From assembly GCA_014843695.1 (NCBI GenBank), contig CM026393.1, positions 4,062,615 to 4,126,614 on the forward strand: 64,000 nucleotides of DNA, written 5' to 3'. Below, piece by piece: positions 26,282 through 37,696 of this stretch; position 1 is the stretch's first letter, and the number at the start of each line of letters is the position of its first letter. A program made the position numbers and the translations under genes. The notes under the pieces were generated by a model. That model was not told the DNA's origin, ran no database searches, and worked only from the letters and a program-made list of their open reading frames with translations. Origin of the DNA: Archivesica marissinica. Lineage: Eukaryota; Mollusca; Bivalvia; Venerida; Vesicomyidae.

Positions 26282-26455
26282 TGACTGTGGGTCAATTGAT
26301 ATGTTAAAGATGCATGCACAACAAGTAGTTGTTCTACAACAGCAGGCCTTGGTGGATTGCTCACATAAATCCATGTGTGGCCCATATGTGATTTCATTTG
26401 ATAAGATTCAGACCAAAGGATTACAAAACACCAGGATGATTGTGAAAAGCTGAGT

Positions 26456-26771
26456 AGTCAAACCTGTGTTAGTGGTCACCTCTATTAAGCAGAGAGTACA
26501 GTCAAACCTGTGTTAGTGGTCACCTCTATAAAGTACAGTCAAACCTGTGTTAGTGGTCACCTCTATTAAGCATCCAACCTGTAGTGTATTAAGCAGCCAA
26601 TTTCCAGATTCCCAATATGTTACTTTATTATAATTATATTAATTATAGTAACTAATTTGACCTCTATTAAGCAGCTACCTGTGCTAAGCAGCCACTTTCC
26701 GTGATTCCCTTAGATAGGCTGCTTAAGAAAGGTTTGACTGTACACAGATAATTATACAAGGTTTGACTGTA
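26456..26771. mobile_element. Degenerate DNA-transposon-like repeat with inverted CAGTCAAACCT ends
   Basis: AGTCAAACCTGTGTTAGTGG occurs near 26456, 26499 and 26535. The complementary end GGTTTGACTGTA occurs at 26731-26742 and again at 26760-26771. Between them are repeated CTCTATTAAGCAG and CTGCTTAAG words. TACAGTCAAACC ends with a TA boundary suggest a Tc1/mariner-type non-autonomous element (inference). Tandem duplication of both ends makes exact boundaries uncertain. No transposase ORF is present. Confidence 0.55.
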
Positions 26772-26878
26772 CACAGATAATTATACAAAACTAGAATTGG
26801 TCATTGTGTGTCAGTATTTCTGAAATCTGGTCAGTGCTTACATGGTTACACTGCTCCATAAATTCTATAAATGAACAG

Positions 26879-26894
26879 AACTGTGAACACATGG
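26879..26894. repeat. Target-site duplication (left) of SINE 26900-27199
   Basis: AACTGTGAACACATGG here matches AACTGTGAACACGTGG at 27200-27215 with one mismatch, immediately flanking the SINE. It supports L1-type target-primed insertion. Confidence 0.75.
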
Positions 26895-26899
26895 CCCTA

Positions 26900-27199
26900 C
26901 AGACGGATCTGTAGTCCAGTGGTAACACGCTGGACTGGTAATCCAGGGATCGCAGGTTTTATCCCACGTCTGACCCTAATAAAATTAACAGTCTCTCTGA
27001 TGGTACTTTAAACCAAGGTCTCGTGTCGGTGCTGTACACCGTGCACATAAAAGAACCAGAGGAGACTCTGGAATGGGTCTCTGTCTGTATCATTGCACTA
27101 TACTCCAAAAATCTAAAATGACTAATCACTTCAGGAGGCGTCGCTCATATGGGCAACCGGTAGTGACTATAATTAAACGTAAAACACACATATACACAA
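26900..27199 (+). mobile_element. tRNA-derived SINE, full-length copy
   Basis: This is a non-autonomous retroposon transcribed by RNA polymerase III and mobilised by a partner LINE (family knowledge). The 5' part is tRNA-like: CAGACGGATCTGTAGTCCAG includes an A-box-like TAGTCCAGTGGT. An anticodon-type stem CTGGA/TCCAG follows, then a decayed B-box GGTTTTATCCC. The body contains GTCTGACCCTAATAAAATTA and GAACCAGAGGAGACTCTGGA, and the tail GTAAAACACACA. Flanking 16-bp duplications (26879-26894, 27200-27215) confirm the ends. Other copies lie at 28759-28989 and, inverted, at 50771-51049. The style resembles mollusc SINEs; I do not assign a named family. Confidence 0.85.
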
Positions 27200-27215
27200 A
27201 ACTGTGAACACGTGG
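27200..27215. repeat. Target-site duplication (right) of SINE 26900-27199
   Basis: AACTGTGAACACGTGG, one mismatch from the left copy. Confidence 0.75.
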
Positions 27216-27363
27216 TTCATTCAACTGAGATCTAACAAATATGCATGTGAATCCGTCCCCAAGTACTAACAAGACTTTATATCTGTGAGGCAAATTTAAA
27301 ATTTAAACCTAAATTAATCAAACTACAATAAAATATTATTAAAACTAACAAAAACTACACACT

Positions 27364-27573
27364 TTGCTACATAGTCAAACGAAGGTTTTTCTTCTGAAGC
27401 ACATGGTGACCAACCTAGATTTGTTGGGGGACATGGATGATCATGGTGACCTAGATTTATTGGGGGACATGGATGATCATGGTGACCTAGATTTGTTGGG
27501 GGACATGCATATGGATGATCCTCGAAAGGAACAAAAAAGCAAAAAACTCCCAAAAAAACACAAAATTCAATGA
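27364..27573 (+). CDS. Short ORF with Asp-rich 12-residue repeat, doubtful
   Basis: The 69-codon ORF contains three copies of a 12-residue unit, LDLLGDMDDHGD, encoded by a 36-bp tandem repeat at about 27407-27515. A lysine-rich tail (KEQKSKKLPKKHK) then runs into the stop. The repeat is in frame and acidic, and the third copy is altered (MHMDDP). There is no signal peptide, domain or splice context that I can support. The simplest reading is a small non-coding minisatellite that happens to be open; an exon is possible but unproven. Confidence 0.12.
   Translation: MLHSQTKVFLLKHMVTNLDLLGDMDDHGDLDLLGDMDDHGDLDLLGDMHMDDPRKEQKSKKLPKKHKIQ
27407..27515. repeat. 36-bp tandem repeat, 3 copies
   Basis: The unit includes GACCTAGATTTRTTGGGGGA then CATGGATGATCATGGT. 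The third copy contains an extra CATATG-type change. It is small compared with the other arrays. Confidence 0.9.
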
Positions 27574-27708
27574 AAAGCGAGTTTACAACAGTTTACATGG
27601 TCGTTTCATCCATTATGTTCAAAACTCAATCATTATTCTATTTCTTAAAGTCCTGTGGCCATTTGTAAAGAGGTTGTTATCATGTAATTGTACGCGTTAT
27701 ATAAACCA

Positions 27709-27946
27709 TTAGTACTCGAGTGCAGCTTCAGAATAGAAATCAAACTTCTGATTTTTAATGTACTTGAAAAATATATTTAATTTTATGCTGACAATAATAG
27801 AAGACACTTGATCGCATACAGAGCAATTTCCTCTTTCTGACCAGGACATTACATCAGATATATTTATGCTAAATTCAAGTTCAAAGTCACATTGGTGCGG
27901 ATTCATTGCAGGAGAAATAGTTCCTAGCATATCTGTGCAGAGCTTT
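27709..27946 (-). CDS. Possible terminal exon of an unknown gene
   Basis: On the minus strand an AG acceptor-like site (ATAAATGATTTCAG, ending near 27947) is followed by an open frame of about 79 codons to a stop at 27709. The residues are mixed and protein-like, with clustered cysteines (motif NCSVCDQV) and no repeat content, unlike almost everything else here. The same frame is open to 27990 with an ATG. I do not recognise a family and found no matching upstream exon. It could be chance in unique DNA or part of a decayed gene. Confidence 0.2.
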
Positions 27947-28301
27947 CTGAAATCATTTATCTGTATTTGACAGAATTTCAGTGTGGGCACTAACTATTAT
28001 AGAGGTGGCTCTGGTGGACAGGATGTGACTACACCTGGAAACAAAGGTGGCTTTGAATAGGATAACACATGATTTAGCATTTGGCCTAGATGTGCTACAA
28101 GACATAATTGTCATAGACAGAGATGATGAAGTTGAATGGAGATATGCAAGTCAAGGATGGATCAGCGGATGCATTGCTAAGCAAGGGGTATAGGAAACTT
28201 CTGGACACAGAGTCCATACACAGGTAGGTAAAGGCCAGTCTTCTAAACTTCCCAGTCCTGGACCATTTGCTTGGCTCGGGAAACCAAATTCTAAAAACCA
28301 A

Positions 28302-28413
28302 ATAATCTGGATAACTTGACATGCGTCTATGAAAGTGCCTCGATAATCTGGATAACTGGACATGCCTCTATGAAAATGCCTCGATAATCTGGATAACTTG
28401 ACATGCGTCTCGA
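28302..28413. repeat. 41-bp tandem repeat, ~3 copies
   Basis: ATAATCTGGATAACTTGACA-type units start at 28302, 28343 and 28384 (period 41). They resemble the TAATCTGGATAA words found at ends of some Tc1/pogo-like elements, but no partner end is seen. Minus ORFs across this block are shadows. Confidence 0.85.
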
Positions 28414-28758
28414 ATAAGCACATCATTGACAGCATAATTTAAGTGTTGGTTATTCAATATAATTATATGCACACGCTTGGGTGATATTAATCCGTTGCAT
28501 CATTAAAGATCGTCGCCACAAACAGACACTCATTTAATTGGAGTTTGTTATTACCTCCCTTTAACAATGTAATTCTATTATTTAGTGATTTTGATAACAG
28601 CATAGCATGATTCATTCTATTTATAGTAAATCCTTAAATTGTTTTAATACTAGTATTAAATTGTTTAATTATTTAATAATATATCTTTTGAATTCGCTGT
28701 AATGGCACTTATTATTTTGTCAAAAGAAAAGCATTGTAAATATACGAAATAATAATTT

Positions 28759-28989
28759 GTTCGATTCCCCGTCTGACCCTAATAAAATTAACAGTCTTTC
28801 AGATGGAAAAACCGAGGTCTAGTGTCGGTGCTTTATACCGTGCACGTAAAAGAACCAGAGGAGATTCTGGAATGGGTTTCTGTCTGTATCATTGCACTAT
28901 CCTCCAAAATCGAAAATGACTAATATCTTCAGGAGGCGTCGCTCATATGGGCAACCGGTAGCGACGATAAATAAACGTAAAACACACAT
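28759..28989 (+). mobile_element. tRNA-derived SINE, 5'-truncated copy
   Basis: This copy starts at the B-box region (GTTCGATTCCCCGTCTGACC) and lacks the tRNA A-box half. The body matches the 26900 copy: GTCTGACCCTAATAAAATTA, AAAAGAACCAGAGGAGATTC, AGGAGGCGTCGCTCATATGG, tail GTAAAACACACA. It preserves the intact B-box sequence that is mutated in the first copy. 5' truncation is typical of LINE-mediated insertion. Target-site duplications are not clear. Confidence 0.8.
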
Positions 28990-29398
28990 TGTTACAAAAT
29001 TAATATACATCTGAATTGCTGGACTTGGAATACGCCAGAATGCTTCATTTAACAGCTATATTAAAAATCAACAACAGGAAGGAGCCACCCCTTGCTGTAA
29101 CCCCATCCCCACAGTTTATAACCCTTTGTACACAAAAAGAGAAATCCTGACAATAATGGGTGTCTGCGCAAGGTCAAATAAAGCTGATAGGATGTTGAAG
29201 GCAAAACGGTCTATAATAGGGTCAACTACCCTAGGGGATACAGCTGATGAACACCAGGGCCTAAATTGCCCAACTGGCCATTGTGAACCAGGTGACCCCA
29301 TGTCAACAGTAGGTTATTGTGAGCATATAATTGTACTGGTAACTACTGACCTACAATTGATTCAGGAGAGAAACTTGGGTTTACAGATCTTCTCTTAA
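28990..29398. other. Unique spacer, no supported gene
   Basis: Non-repetitive DNA holding a 90-codon plus ORF (29126-29398) with an overlapping minus ORF. Neither shows a family motif. The plus ORF stops exactly where the 53-bp array begins. Confidence 0.4.
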
Positions 29399-32300
29399 CC
29401 TAGTGCTCTATATGTTTACCTCATTAGAATGCACCTGGTACCTAGTGCTCTATATGTTTACCTCATTAGAATGCACATGGTACCTAGTGCTCTATATGTT
29501 TACCTCATTAGAATGCACCTGGTAGATGCTACTGACCTAGTGCTCTATACGTTTACCTCATTAGAATGCACCTGGTAGATGCTACTGACCTAGTGCTCTA
29601 TATGCTTACCTCATTAGAATGCACCTGGTAGATGCTACTGACCTAGTGCTCTATACGCTTACCTCATTAGAATGCACCTGGTAGATGCTACTAACCTAGT
29701 ACTCTATATGTTTACCTCATTAGAATGCACCTGGTAGATGCTACTAACCTAGTGCTCTATATGTTTACCTCATTAGAATGCACCTGGTAGATGCTACTGA
29801 CCTAGTGCTCTATATGTTTACCTCATTAGAATGCACCTGGTAGATGCTACTAACCTAGTGCTCTATATGTTTACCTCATTAGAATGCACCTGGTAGATGC
29901 TACTGACCTAGTGCTCTATATGTTTACCTCATTAGAATGCACCTGGTAGATGCTACTAACCTAGTACTCTATATGTTTACCTCATTAGAATGCACCTGGT
30001 AGATGCTACTGACCTAGTGCTCTATATGCTTACCTCATTATAATGCACTTGGTAGATGCTACTGACCTAGTGCTCTATATGCTTACCTCATTAGAATGCA
30101 CTTGGTAGATGCTACTGATCTAGTGCTCTATACGTTTACCTCATTAGAATGCACCTGGTAGATGCTACTGACCTAGTGCTCTATATGTTTACCTCATTAG
30201 AATGCACCTGGTAGATGCTACTGACCTAGTGCTCTATATGTTTACCTCATTAGAATGCACCTGGTAGATGCTACTGGCCTAGTGCTCTATATGTTTACAT
30301 CATTAGAATGCACCTGGTAGATGCTACTGGCCTAGTGCTCTATATGTTTACCTCATTAGAATGCACCTGGTAGATGCTACTGACCTAGTGCTCTATACGT
30401 TTACCTCATTAGAATGCACTTGGTAGATGCTACTGACCTAGTGCTCTATACGTTTACCTCATTAGAATGCACCTGGTAGATGCTACTGACCTAGTGCTCT
30501 ATACGTTTACCTCATTAGAATGCACCTGGTAGATGCTACTGACCTAGTGCTCTATACGTTTACCTCATTAGAATGCAGCTGGTAGATGCTACTGACCTAG
30601 TGCTCTATACGTGTACCTCATTAGAATGCACCTGGTAGATGCTACTGACCTAGTGCTCTATATGTTTACCTCATTAGAATGCACCTGGTAGATGCTACTA
30701 ACCTAGTGCTCTATACGTTTACCTCATTAGAATGCACTAGGTAGATGCTACTGACCTAGTGCTCTATACACTTACCTCATTAGAATGCACCTGGTAGATG
30801 CAACTGACCTAGTGCTCTATACGTTTACCTCATTAGAATGCACCTGGTAGATGCTACTGACCTAGTGCTCTATACGCTTACCTCATTAGAATGCACCTGG
30901 TAGATGCTACTGACCTAGTGCTCTATATGTTTACCTCATTAGAATGCACCTGGTAGATGCTACTGACCTAGTGCTCTATACGTTTACCTCATTAGAATGC
31001 ACCTGGTAGATGCTACTGACCTAGTGCTCTATACGTTTACCTCATTAGAATGCACCTGGTAGATGCTACTGACCTAGTGCTCTATATGTTTACCTCATTA
31101 GAATGCACCTGGTAGATGCTACTGACCTAGTGCTCTATATGTTTACCTCATTAGAATGCACCTGGTAGATGCTACTGGCCTAGTGCTCTATATGCTTACC
31201 TCATTAGAATGCACCTGGTAGATGCTACTGACCTAGTGCTCTATACGTTTACCTCATTAGAATGCACTTGGTAGATGCTACTGACCTAGTGCTCTATACG
31301 TTTACCTCATTAGAATGCACCTGGTAGATGCTACTGACCTAGTGCTCTATACGTTTACCTCATTAGAATGCACCTGGTAGATGCTACTGACCTAGTGCTC
31401 TATACGTTTACCTCATTAGAATGCAGCTGGTAGATGCTACTGACCTAGTGCTCTATACGTGTACCTCATTAGAATGCACCTGGTAGATGCTACTGACCTA
31501 GTGCTCTATATGTTTACCTCATTAGAATGCACCTGGTAGATGCTACTGACCTAGTGCTCTATACGTTTACCTCATTAGAATGCACCTGGTAGATGCTACT
31601 GACCTAGTGCTCTATATGTTTACCTCATTAGAATGCACCTGGTAGATGCTACTGACCTAGTGCTCTATATGTTTACCTCATTAGAATGCACCTGGTAGAT
31701 GCTACTGACCTAGTGCTCTATATGTTTACCTCATTAGAATGCACCTGGTAGATGCTACTGGCCTAGTGCTCTATATGCTTACCTCATTAGAATGCACTTG
31801 GTAGATGCTACTGACCTAGTGCTCTATACGTTTACCTCATTAGAATGCACCTGGTAGATGCTACTGACCTAGTGCTCTATACGTTTACCTCATTAGAATG
31901 CACCTGGTAGATGCTACTGACCTAGTGCTCTATACGTTTACCTCATTAGAATGCAGCTGGTAGATGCTACTGACCTAGTGCTCTATACGTGTACCTCATT
32001 AGAATGCACCTGGTAGATGCTACTGACCTAGTGCTCAATATGTTTACCTCATTAGAATGCACCTGGTAGATGCTACTGACCTAGTGCTCTACATGTTTAC
32101 CTCATTAGAATGCACCTGGTAGATGCTACTAACCTAGTGCTCTATACGTTTACCTCATTAGAATGCACCAGGTAGATGCTACTGACCTAGTGCTCTATAC
32201 ACTTACCTCATTAGAATGCACCTGGTAGATGCTACTGACCTAGTGCTCTATACGTTTACCTCATTAGAATGCACCTGGTAGATGCTACTGACCCTAGTGC

Positions 32301-35300
32301 TCTATACGTTTACCTCATTAGAATGCACCTGGTAGATGCTACTGACCTAGTGCTCTATATGTTTACCTCATTAGAATGCACCTGGTAGATGCTACTGACC
32401 TAGTGCTCTATACGTTTACCTCATTAGAATGCACCTGGTAGATGCTACTGACCTAGTGCATTATACGTTTACATCATTAGAATGCACCTGGTAGATGCTA
32501 CTGACCTAGTGCTCTATACATTTACCTCATTAGAATGCACCTAGTAGATGCTACTGACCTAGTGCTCTATATGTTTACCTCATCAAAATGCACCTAGTAG
32601 ATGCTACTGACCTAGTGCTCTATGTTTACCTCATTAGATTGCACCTACTAACCTAGTACTCTATATGTTTACCTCATTAGAATGCACCTGGTAGATGCTA
32701 CTGACCTAGTGCTCTATACGTTTACCTCATTAGAATGCACCTGGTAGATGCTACTGACCTAGTGCTCTATATGCTTACCTCATTAGAATGCACCTGGTAG
32801 ATGCTACTGACCTAGTGCTCTATATGCTTACCTCATTAGAATGCACGTGGTAGATGCTACTGACCTAGTGCTCTATATGTTTACCTCATTAGAATGCACC
32901 TGGTAGATGCTACTGACCTAGTGCTCTATATGTTTACCTCATTAGAATGCACCTGGTAGATGCTACTGGCCTAGTGCTCTATATGTTTACATCATTAGAA
33001 TGCACCTGGTAGATGCTACTGGCCTAGTGCTCTATATGTTTACCTCATTAGAATGCACCTGGTAGATGATACTGACCTAGTGCTCTATACGTTTACCTCA
33101 TTAGAATGCACTTGGTAGATGCTACTGACCTAGTGCTCTATACGTTTACCTCATTAGAATGCACCTGGTAGATGCTACTGACCTAGTGCTCTATACGTTT
33201 ACCTCATTAGAATGCACCTGGTAGATGCTACTGACCTAGTGCTCTATACGTTTACCTCATTAGAATGCAGCTGGTAGATGCTACTGACCTAGTGCTCTAT
33301 ACGTGTACCTCATTAGAATGCACCTGGTAGATGCTACTGACCTAGTGCTCTATATGTTTACCTCATTAGAATGCACCTGGTAGATGCTACTGACCTAGTG
33401 CTCTACATGTTTACCTCATTAGAATGCACCTGGTAGATGCTACTAACCTAGTGCTCTATACGTTTACCTCATTAGAATGCACCAGGTAGATGCTACTGAC
33501 CTAGTGCTCTATACACTTACCTCATTAGAATGCACCTGGTAGATGCTACTGACCTAGTGCTCTATACGCTTACCTCATTAGAATGCACCTGGTAGATGCT
33601 ACTGACCTAGTGCTCTATACGCTTACCTCATTAGAATGCACCTGGTAGATGCTACTGACCTAGTGCTCTATATGTTTACCTCATTAGAATGCACCTGGTA
33701 GATGCTACTGACCTAGTGCTCTATACGTTTACCTCATTAGAATGCACCTGGTAGATGCTACTGACCTAGTGCTCTATACGTTTACCTCATTAGAATGCAC
33801 CTGGTAGATGCTACTGACCTAGTGCTCTATATGTTTACCTCATTAGAATGCACCTGGTAGATGCTACTGACCTAGTGCTCTATATGTTTACCTCATTAGA
33901 ATGCACCTGGTAGATGCTACTGGCCTAGTGCTCTATATGCTTACCTCATTAGAATGCACCTGGTAGATGCTACTGACCTAGTGCTCTATACGTTTACCTC
34001 ATTAGAATGCACCTGGTAGATGCTACTGACCTAGTGCTCTATACGTTTACCTCATTAGAATGCAGCTGGTAGATGCTACTGACCTAGTGTTCTATACGTG
34101 TACCTCATTAGAATGCACCTGGTAGATGCTACTGACCTAGTGCTCTATATGTTTACCTCATTAGAATGCACCTGGTAGATGCTACTGACCTAGTGCTCTA
34201 CATGTTTACCTCATTAGAATGCACCTGGTAGATGCTACTAACATAGTGCTCTATACGTTTACCTCATTAGAATGCACCAGGTAGATGCTACTGACCTAGT
34301 GCTCTATACACTTACCTCATTAGAATGCACCTGGTAGATGCTACTGACCTAGTGCTCTATACGTTTACCTCATTAGAATGCACCTGGTAGATGCTACTGA
34401 CCTAGTGCTCTATACGTTTACCTCATTAGAATGCACCTGGTAGATGCTACTGACCTAGTGCTCTATATGTTTACCTCATTAGAATGCACCTGGTAGATGC
34501 TACTGACCTAGTGCTCTATACGTTTACCTCATTAGAATGCACCTGGTAGATGCTACTGACCTAGTGCATTATACGTTTACATCATTAGAATGCACCTGGT
34601 AGATGCTACTGACCTAGTGCTCTATACATTTACCTCATTAGAATGCACCTGGTAGATGCTACTGACCTAGTGCTCTATATGTTTACCTCATCAAAATGCA
34701 CCTAGTAGATGCTACTGACCTAGTGCTCTATGTTTACCTCATTAGAATGCACCTACTAACCTAGTACTCTATATGTTTACCTCATTAGAATGCACCTGGT
34801 AGATGCTACTGACCTAGTGCTCTATACGTTTACCTCATTAGAATGCACCTGGTAGATGCTACTGACATAGTGCTCTATATGTTTACCTCATTAGAATGCA
34901 CCTGGTAGATGCTACTGACCTAGTGCTCTATACGTTTACCTCATTAGAATGCACCTGGTAGATGCTACTGACGTAGTGCACTATACGTTTACCTCATTAG
35001 AATGCACCTGGTAGATGCTACTGACCTAGTGCTCTATATGTTTACCTCATTAGAATGCACCTGGTAGATGCTACTGACCTAGTGCTCTATACGTTTACCT
35101 CATTAGAATGCACCTGGTAGATGCTACTGACCTAGTGCTCTATACGTTTACCTCATTAGAATGCACCTGGTAGATGCTACTGACCTAGTGCTCTATATGT
35201 TTACCTCATTAGAATGCACCTGGTAGATGCTACTGACCTAGTGCTCTATATGTTACCTCATTAGAATGCACCTGGTAGATGCTACTGACCTAGTGCTCTA

Positions 35301-35922
35301 TACGTTTACCTCATTAGAATGCACCTGGTAGATGCTACTGACCTAGTGCATTATACGTTTACCTCATTAGAATGCACCTGGTAGATGCTACTGACCTAGT
35401 GCTCTATACATTTACCTCATTAGAATGCACCTGGTAGATGCTACTGACCTAGTGCTCTATATGTTTACCTTATCAAAATGCACCTAGTAGATGCTACTGA
35501 CCTAGTGCTCTATGTTTACCTCATTAGAATGCACCTGGTAGATGCTACTGACCTAGTGCTCTATACATTTACCTCATTAGAATGCACCTGGTAGATGCTA
35601 CTGACCTAGTGCTCTATATGCTTACCTCATTAGAATGCACTGGTAGATGCTACTGACCTAGTGCTCTATACGTTTACCTCATTAGAATGTACCTGGTAGA
35701 TGCTACTGACCTAGTGCTCTATACGTTTACCTCATTAGAATGCACCTGGTAGATGCTACTGACCTAGTGCATTATACGTTTACCTCATTAGAATGCACCT
35801 GGTAGATGCTACTGACCTAGTGCTCTATACATTTACCTCATTAGAATGCACATGGTAGATGCTACTGACACCTAGTGCTCTATATGTTTACCTCATTAGA
35901 ATGCACCTGCTAGATGCTACTG
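29399..35922. repeat. 53-bp minisatellite, ~123 copies, 6.5 kb, higher-order structure
   Basis: The unit is 53 bp: GATGCTACTGACCTAGTGCT, then CTATACGTTTACCTCATTAG, then AATGCACCTGGTA. The first copies are 42 bp and lack GATGCTACTGA, so they may represent the founder form. Marker variants recur in blocks. GTGCATTATACG is at 32457 and 34564, and CATCAAAATGCAC is at 32581 and 34688, both 2107 bp apart. This shows segmental duplication of about 2.1 kb within the array. Every frame is interrupted by stops (CTAG, TTAG), so no long ORFs occur. Confidence 0.98.
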
Positions 35923-36818
35923 ATAAAATTTAGCATCAATCAAACTATATCAACTATATTGATGGGGTGGGCTGTAGAAGTTTTGATAAGTAAACTATAC
36001 TACATGGGGAGCTGGGAAGTTTTGATAAGTAAACTATATTGCAGGGGGTGTTCGATGTTTTGATAAGTAACTATATTGCAGGGGGCGTTGGAGGTTTTGA
36101 TAAGTAACTATATTGTAGGGGGCGGGGCGTTGGAAGTTTTGATAAGTAAACTATATTGCAGGGGATGTTGGAAGTTTTGTAAGTAAACTATATTGCAGGG
36201 GATGTTGGAAGTTTTGTAAGTAAACTATATTGTAGGGGGCGGGGCGTTGGAAGTTTTGACAAGTAAACTATATTGCAGGGGGCGGGGCGTTGGAAGTTTT
36301 GACAAGTAAACTATATTGCAGGGGATGTTGGAAGTTTTGACAAGTAAACTATATTGCAGGGGATGTTGGAAGTTTTGTAAGTAAACTATATTGTAGGGGG
36401 CGGGGCGTTGGAAGTTTTGACAAGTAAACTATATTGCAGGGGGCGTTGGAAGTTTTGACAAGTAAACTATATTGCAGGGGGCGTTGGAAGTTTTGACAAG
36501 TAAACTATATTGCAGGGGGCGTTGGAAGTTTTGACAGTAACTATATTGCAGGGGGCGTTGGAAGTTTTGACAAGTAAACTATATTGCAGGGGGCGTTGGA
36601 ATCCGTTTTGATAAGTAACTATATTGTAGGGGGCGGGGCGTTGGAAGTTTTGATAAGTAACTATATTGCAGGGGGCGTTGGAAGTTTTGACAAGTAAACT
36701 ATATTGCAGGGGGCGTTGGAATCCGTTTTGATAAGTAACTATATTGTAGGGGGCGTTGGAAGTTTTGATAAGTAAACTATATTGCAGGGGGCGTTGGAAG
36801 TTTTGATAAGTAAACTAT

Positions 36819-36826
36819 ATTGCAGG
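36819..36826. repeat. 8-bp target-site duplication, left
   Basis: ATTGCAGG abuts the MITE and is repeated exactly at 37229-37236. The word is also part of the host minisatellite unit, as expected for insertion into that unit. Confidence 0.85.
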
Positions 36827-37228
36827 CACAGTATTAGGCAGAGCCGTCGGGCCGTCTTTTCAACGGCCTATCACCTAATAAGACGATCAATTATATTGGC
36901 GACGGTTACCGACGGCCAGTTAAAAAAATGGCTGATAACAGTTTTTTGTTTCTTTTTCTCCGAGACCTCACTAGGTTTGTTAACATATATATGCAGCTGT
37001 AAAACAATGACAAGAACTGGACCCTATAAAAGGCTAATATTGTTCGCAATTCCTTTTTGGAGAGGCTTTCCCACCCGGGCTTTCCCAGTTTCTGCCGCAT
37101 TTCGATCACGTCAGTTCGCCGTTCTCACATCGAGTCCGTGCAGCAATTTCCGTCATCATTCGGGTCCCGCTCTGGGGCTGGACTTATTTTTTTAGACTCC
37201 CATTTGGATATTTCTGCCTAATACTATG
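36827..37228. mobile_element. hAT-like MITE (402 bp) inserted in the 38-bp array
   Basis: The element starts CACAGTATTAGGCAGA. Its other end, reverse-complemented, reads CATAGTATTAGGCAGA: 15 of 16 terminal bases match. Both sides carry a perfect 8-bp duplication, ATTGCAGG. An 8-bp target duplication with short inverted ends is characteristic of hAT transposons (family knowledge). The 402-bp interior is more GC-rich than its surroundings and has no transposase, so it is non-autonomous. A 137-codon plus ORF overlapping the left end starts in the host array and is not a gene. The element postdates the array. Confidence 0.85.
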
Positions 37229-37236
37229 ATTGCAGG
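37229..37236. repeat. 8-bp target-site duplication, right
   Basis: ATTGCAGG, identical to 36819-36826; the array resumes inside it. Confidence 0.85.
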
Positions 37237-37696
37237 GGGCGTTGGAATCCGTTTTGATAAGTAACTATATTGTAGGGGGCGGGGCGTTGGAAGTTTTGAT
37301 AAGTAACTATATTGCAGGGGGCGTTGGAAGTTTTGATAAGTAACTATATTGTAGGGGGCGGGGCGTTGGAAGTTTTGATAAGTAAACTATATTGTAGGGG
37401 GCGTTGGAAGTTTTGATAAGTAAACTATATTGCAGGGGGCGTTGGAAGTTTTGATAAGTAACTATATTGCAGGGGGCGTTGGAAGTTTTGATAAGTAAAC
37501 TATATTGCAGGGGGCGTTGGAAGTTTTGATAAGTAAGTAAACTATATTGCAGGGGGCGTTGGAAGTTTTGATAAGTAAACTATATTGCAGGGGGCGTTGG
37601 AAGTTTTGATAAGTAAACTATATTGCAGGGGGCGTTGGAAGTTTTGATAAGTAACTATATTGCAGGGGGCGTTGGAAGTTTTGATAAGTAAACTAC

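Larger units (their letters stand above)
35958..37696. repeat. ~38-bp G-rich minisatellite interrupted by a MITE
   Basis: The unit contains GTTTTGATAAGTAAACTATA then TTGCAGGGGGCGTTGGAA. Variants have GGGGGCGGGGCGTTGG (+5), TAAGTAACTATA (-1), GACAAG for GATAAG, and GGAATCC for GGAA. The GGGGGCGGGG runs could form G-quadruplexes. A 402-bp mobile element splits the array at 36827-37228. Confidence 0.96.

Noticed and set aside
26900..26972. Functional tRNA gene
   Set aside because: The tRNA-like segment has a decayed B-box, is followed by a SINE body and tail, and is flanked by target-site duplications.
29399..35922. CRISPR-like array
   Set aside because: There are no unique spacers between repeats, the unit is continuous and the DNA is eukaryotic. 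The same applies to all other arrays here.
36782..37195. 137-codon plus ORF overlapping the MITE
   Set aside because: It starts in the minisatellite and reads into the mobile element; no transposase motif, and an opposing ORF overlaps it.
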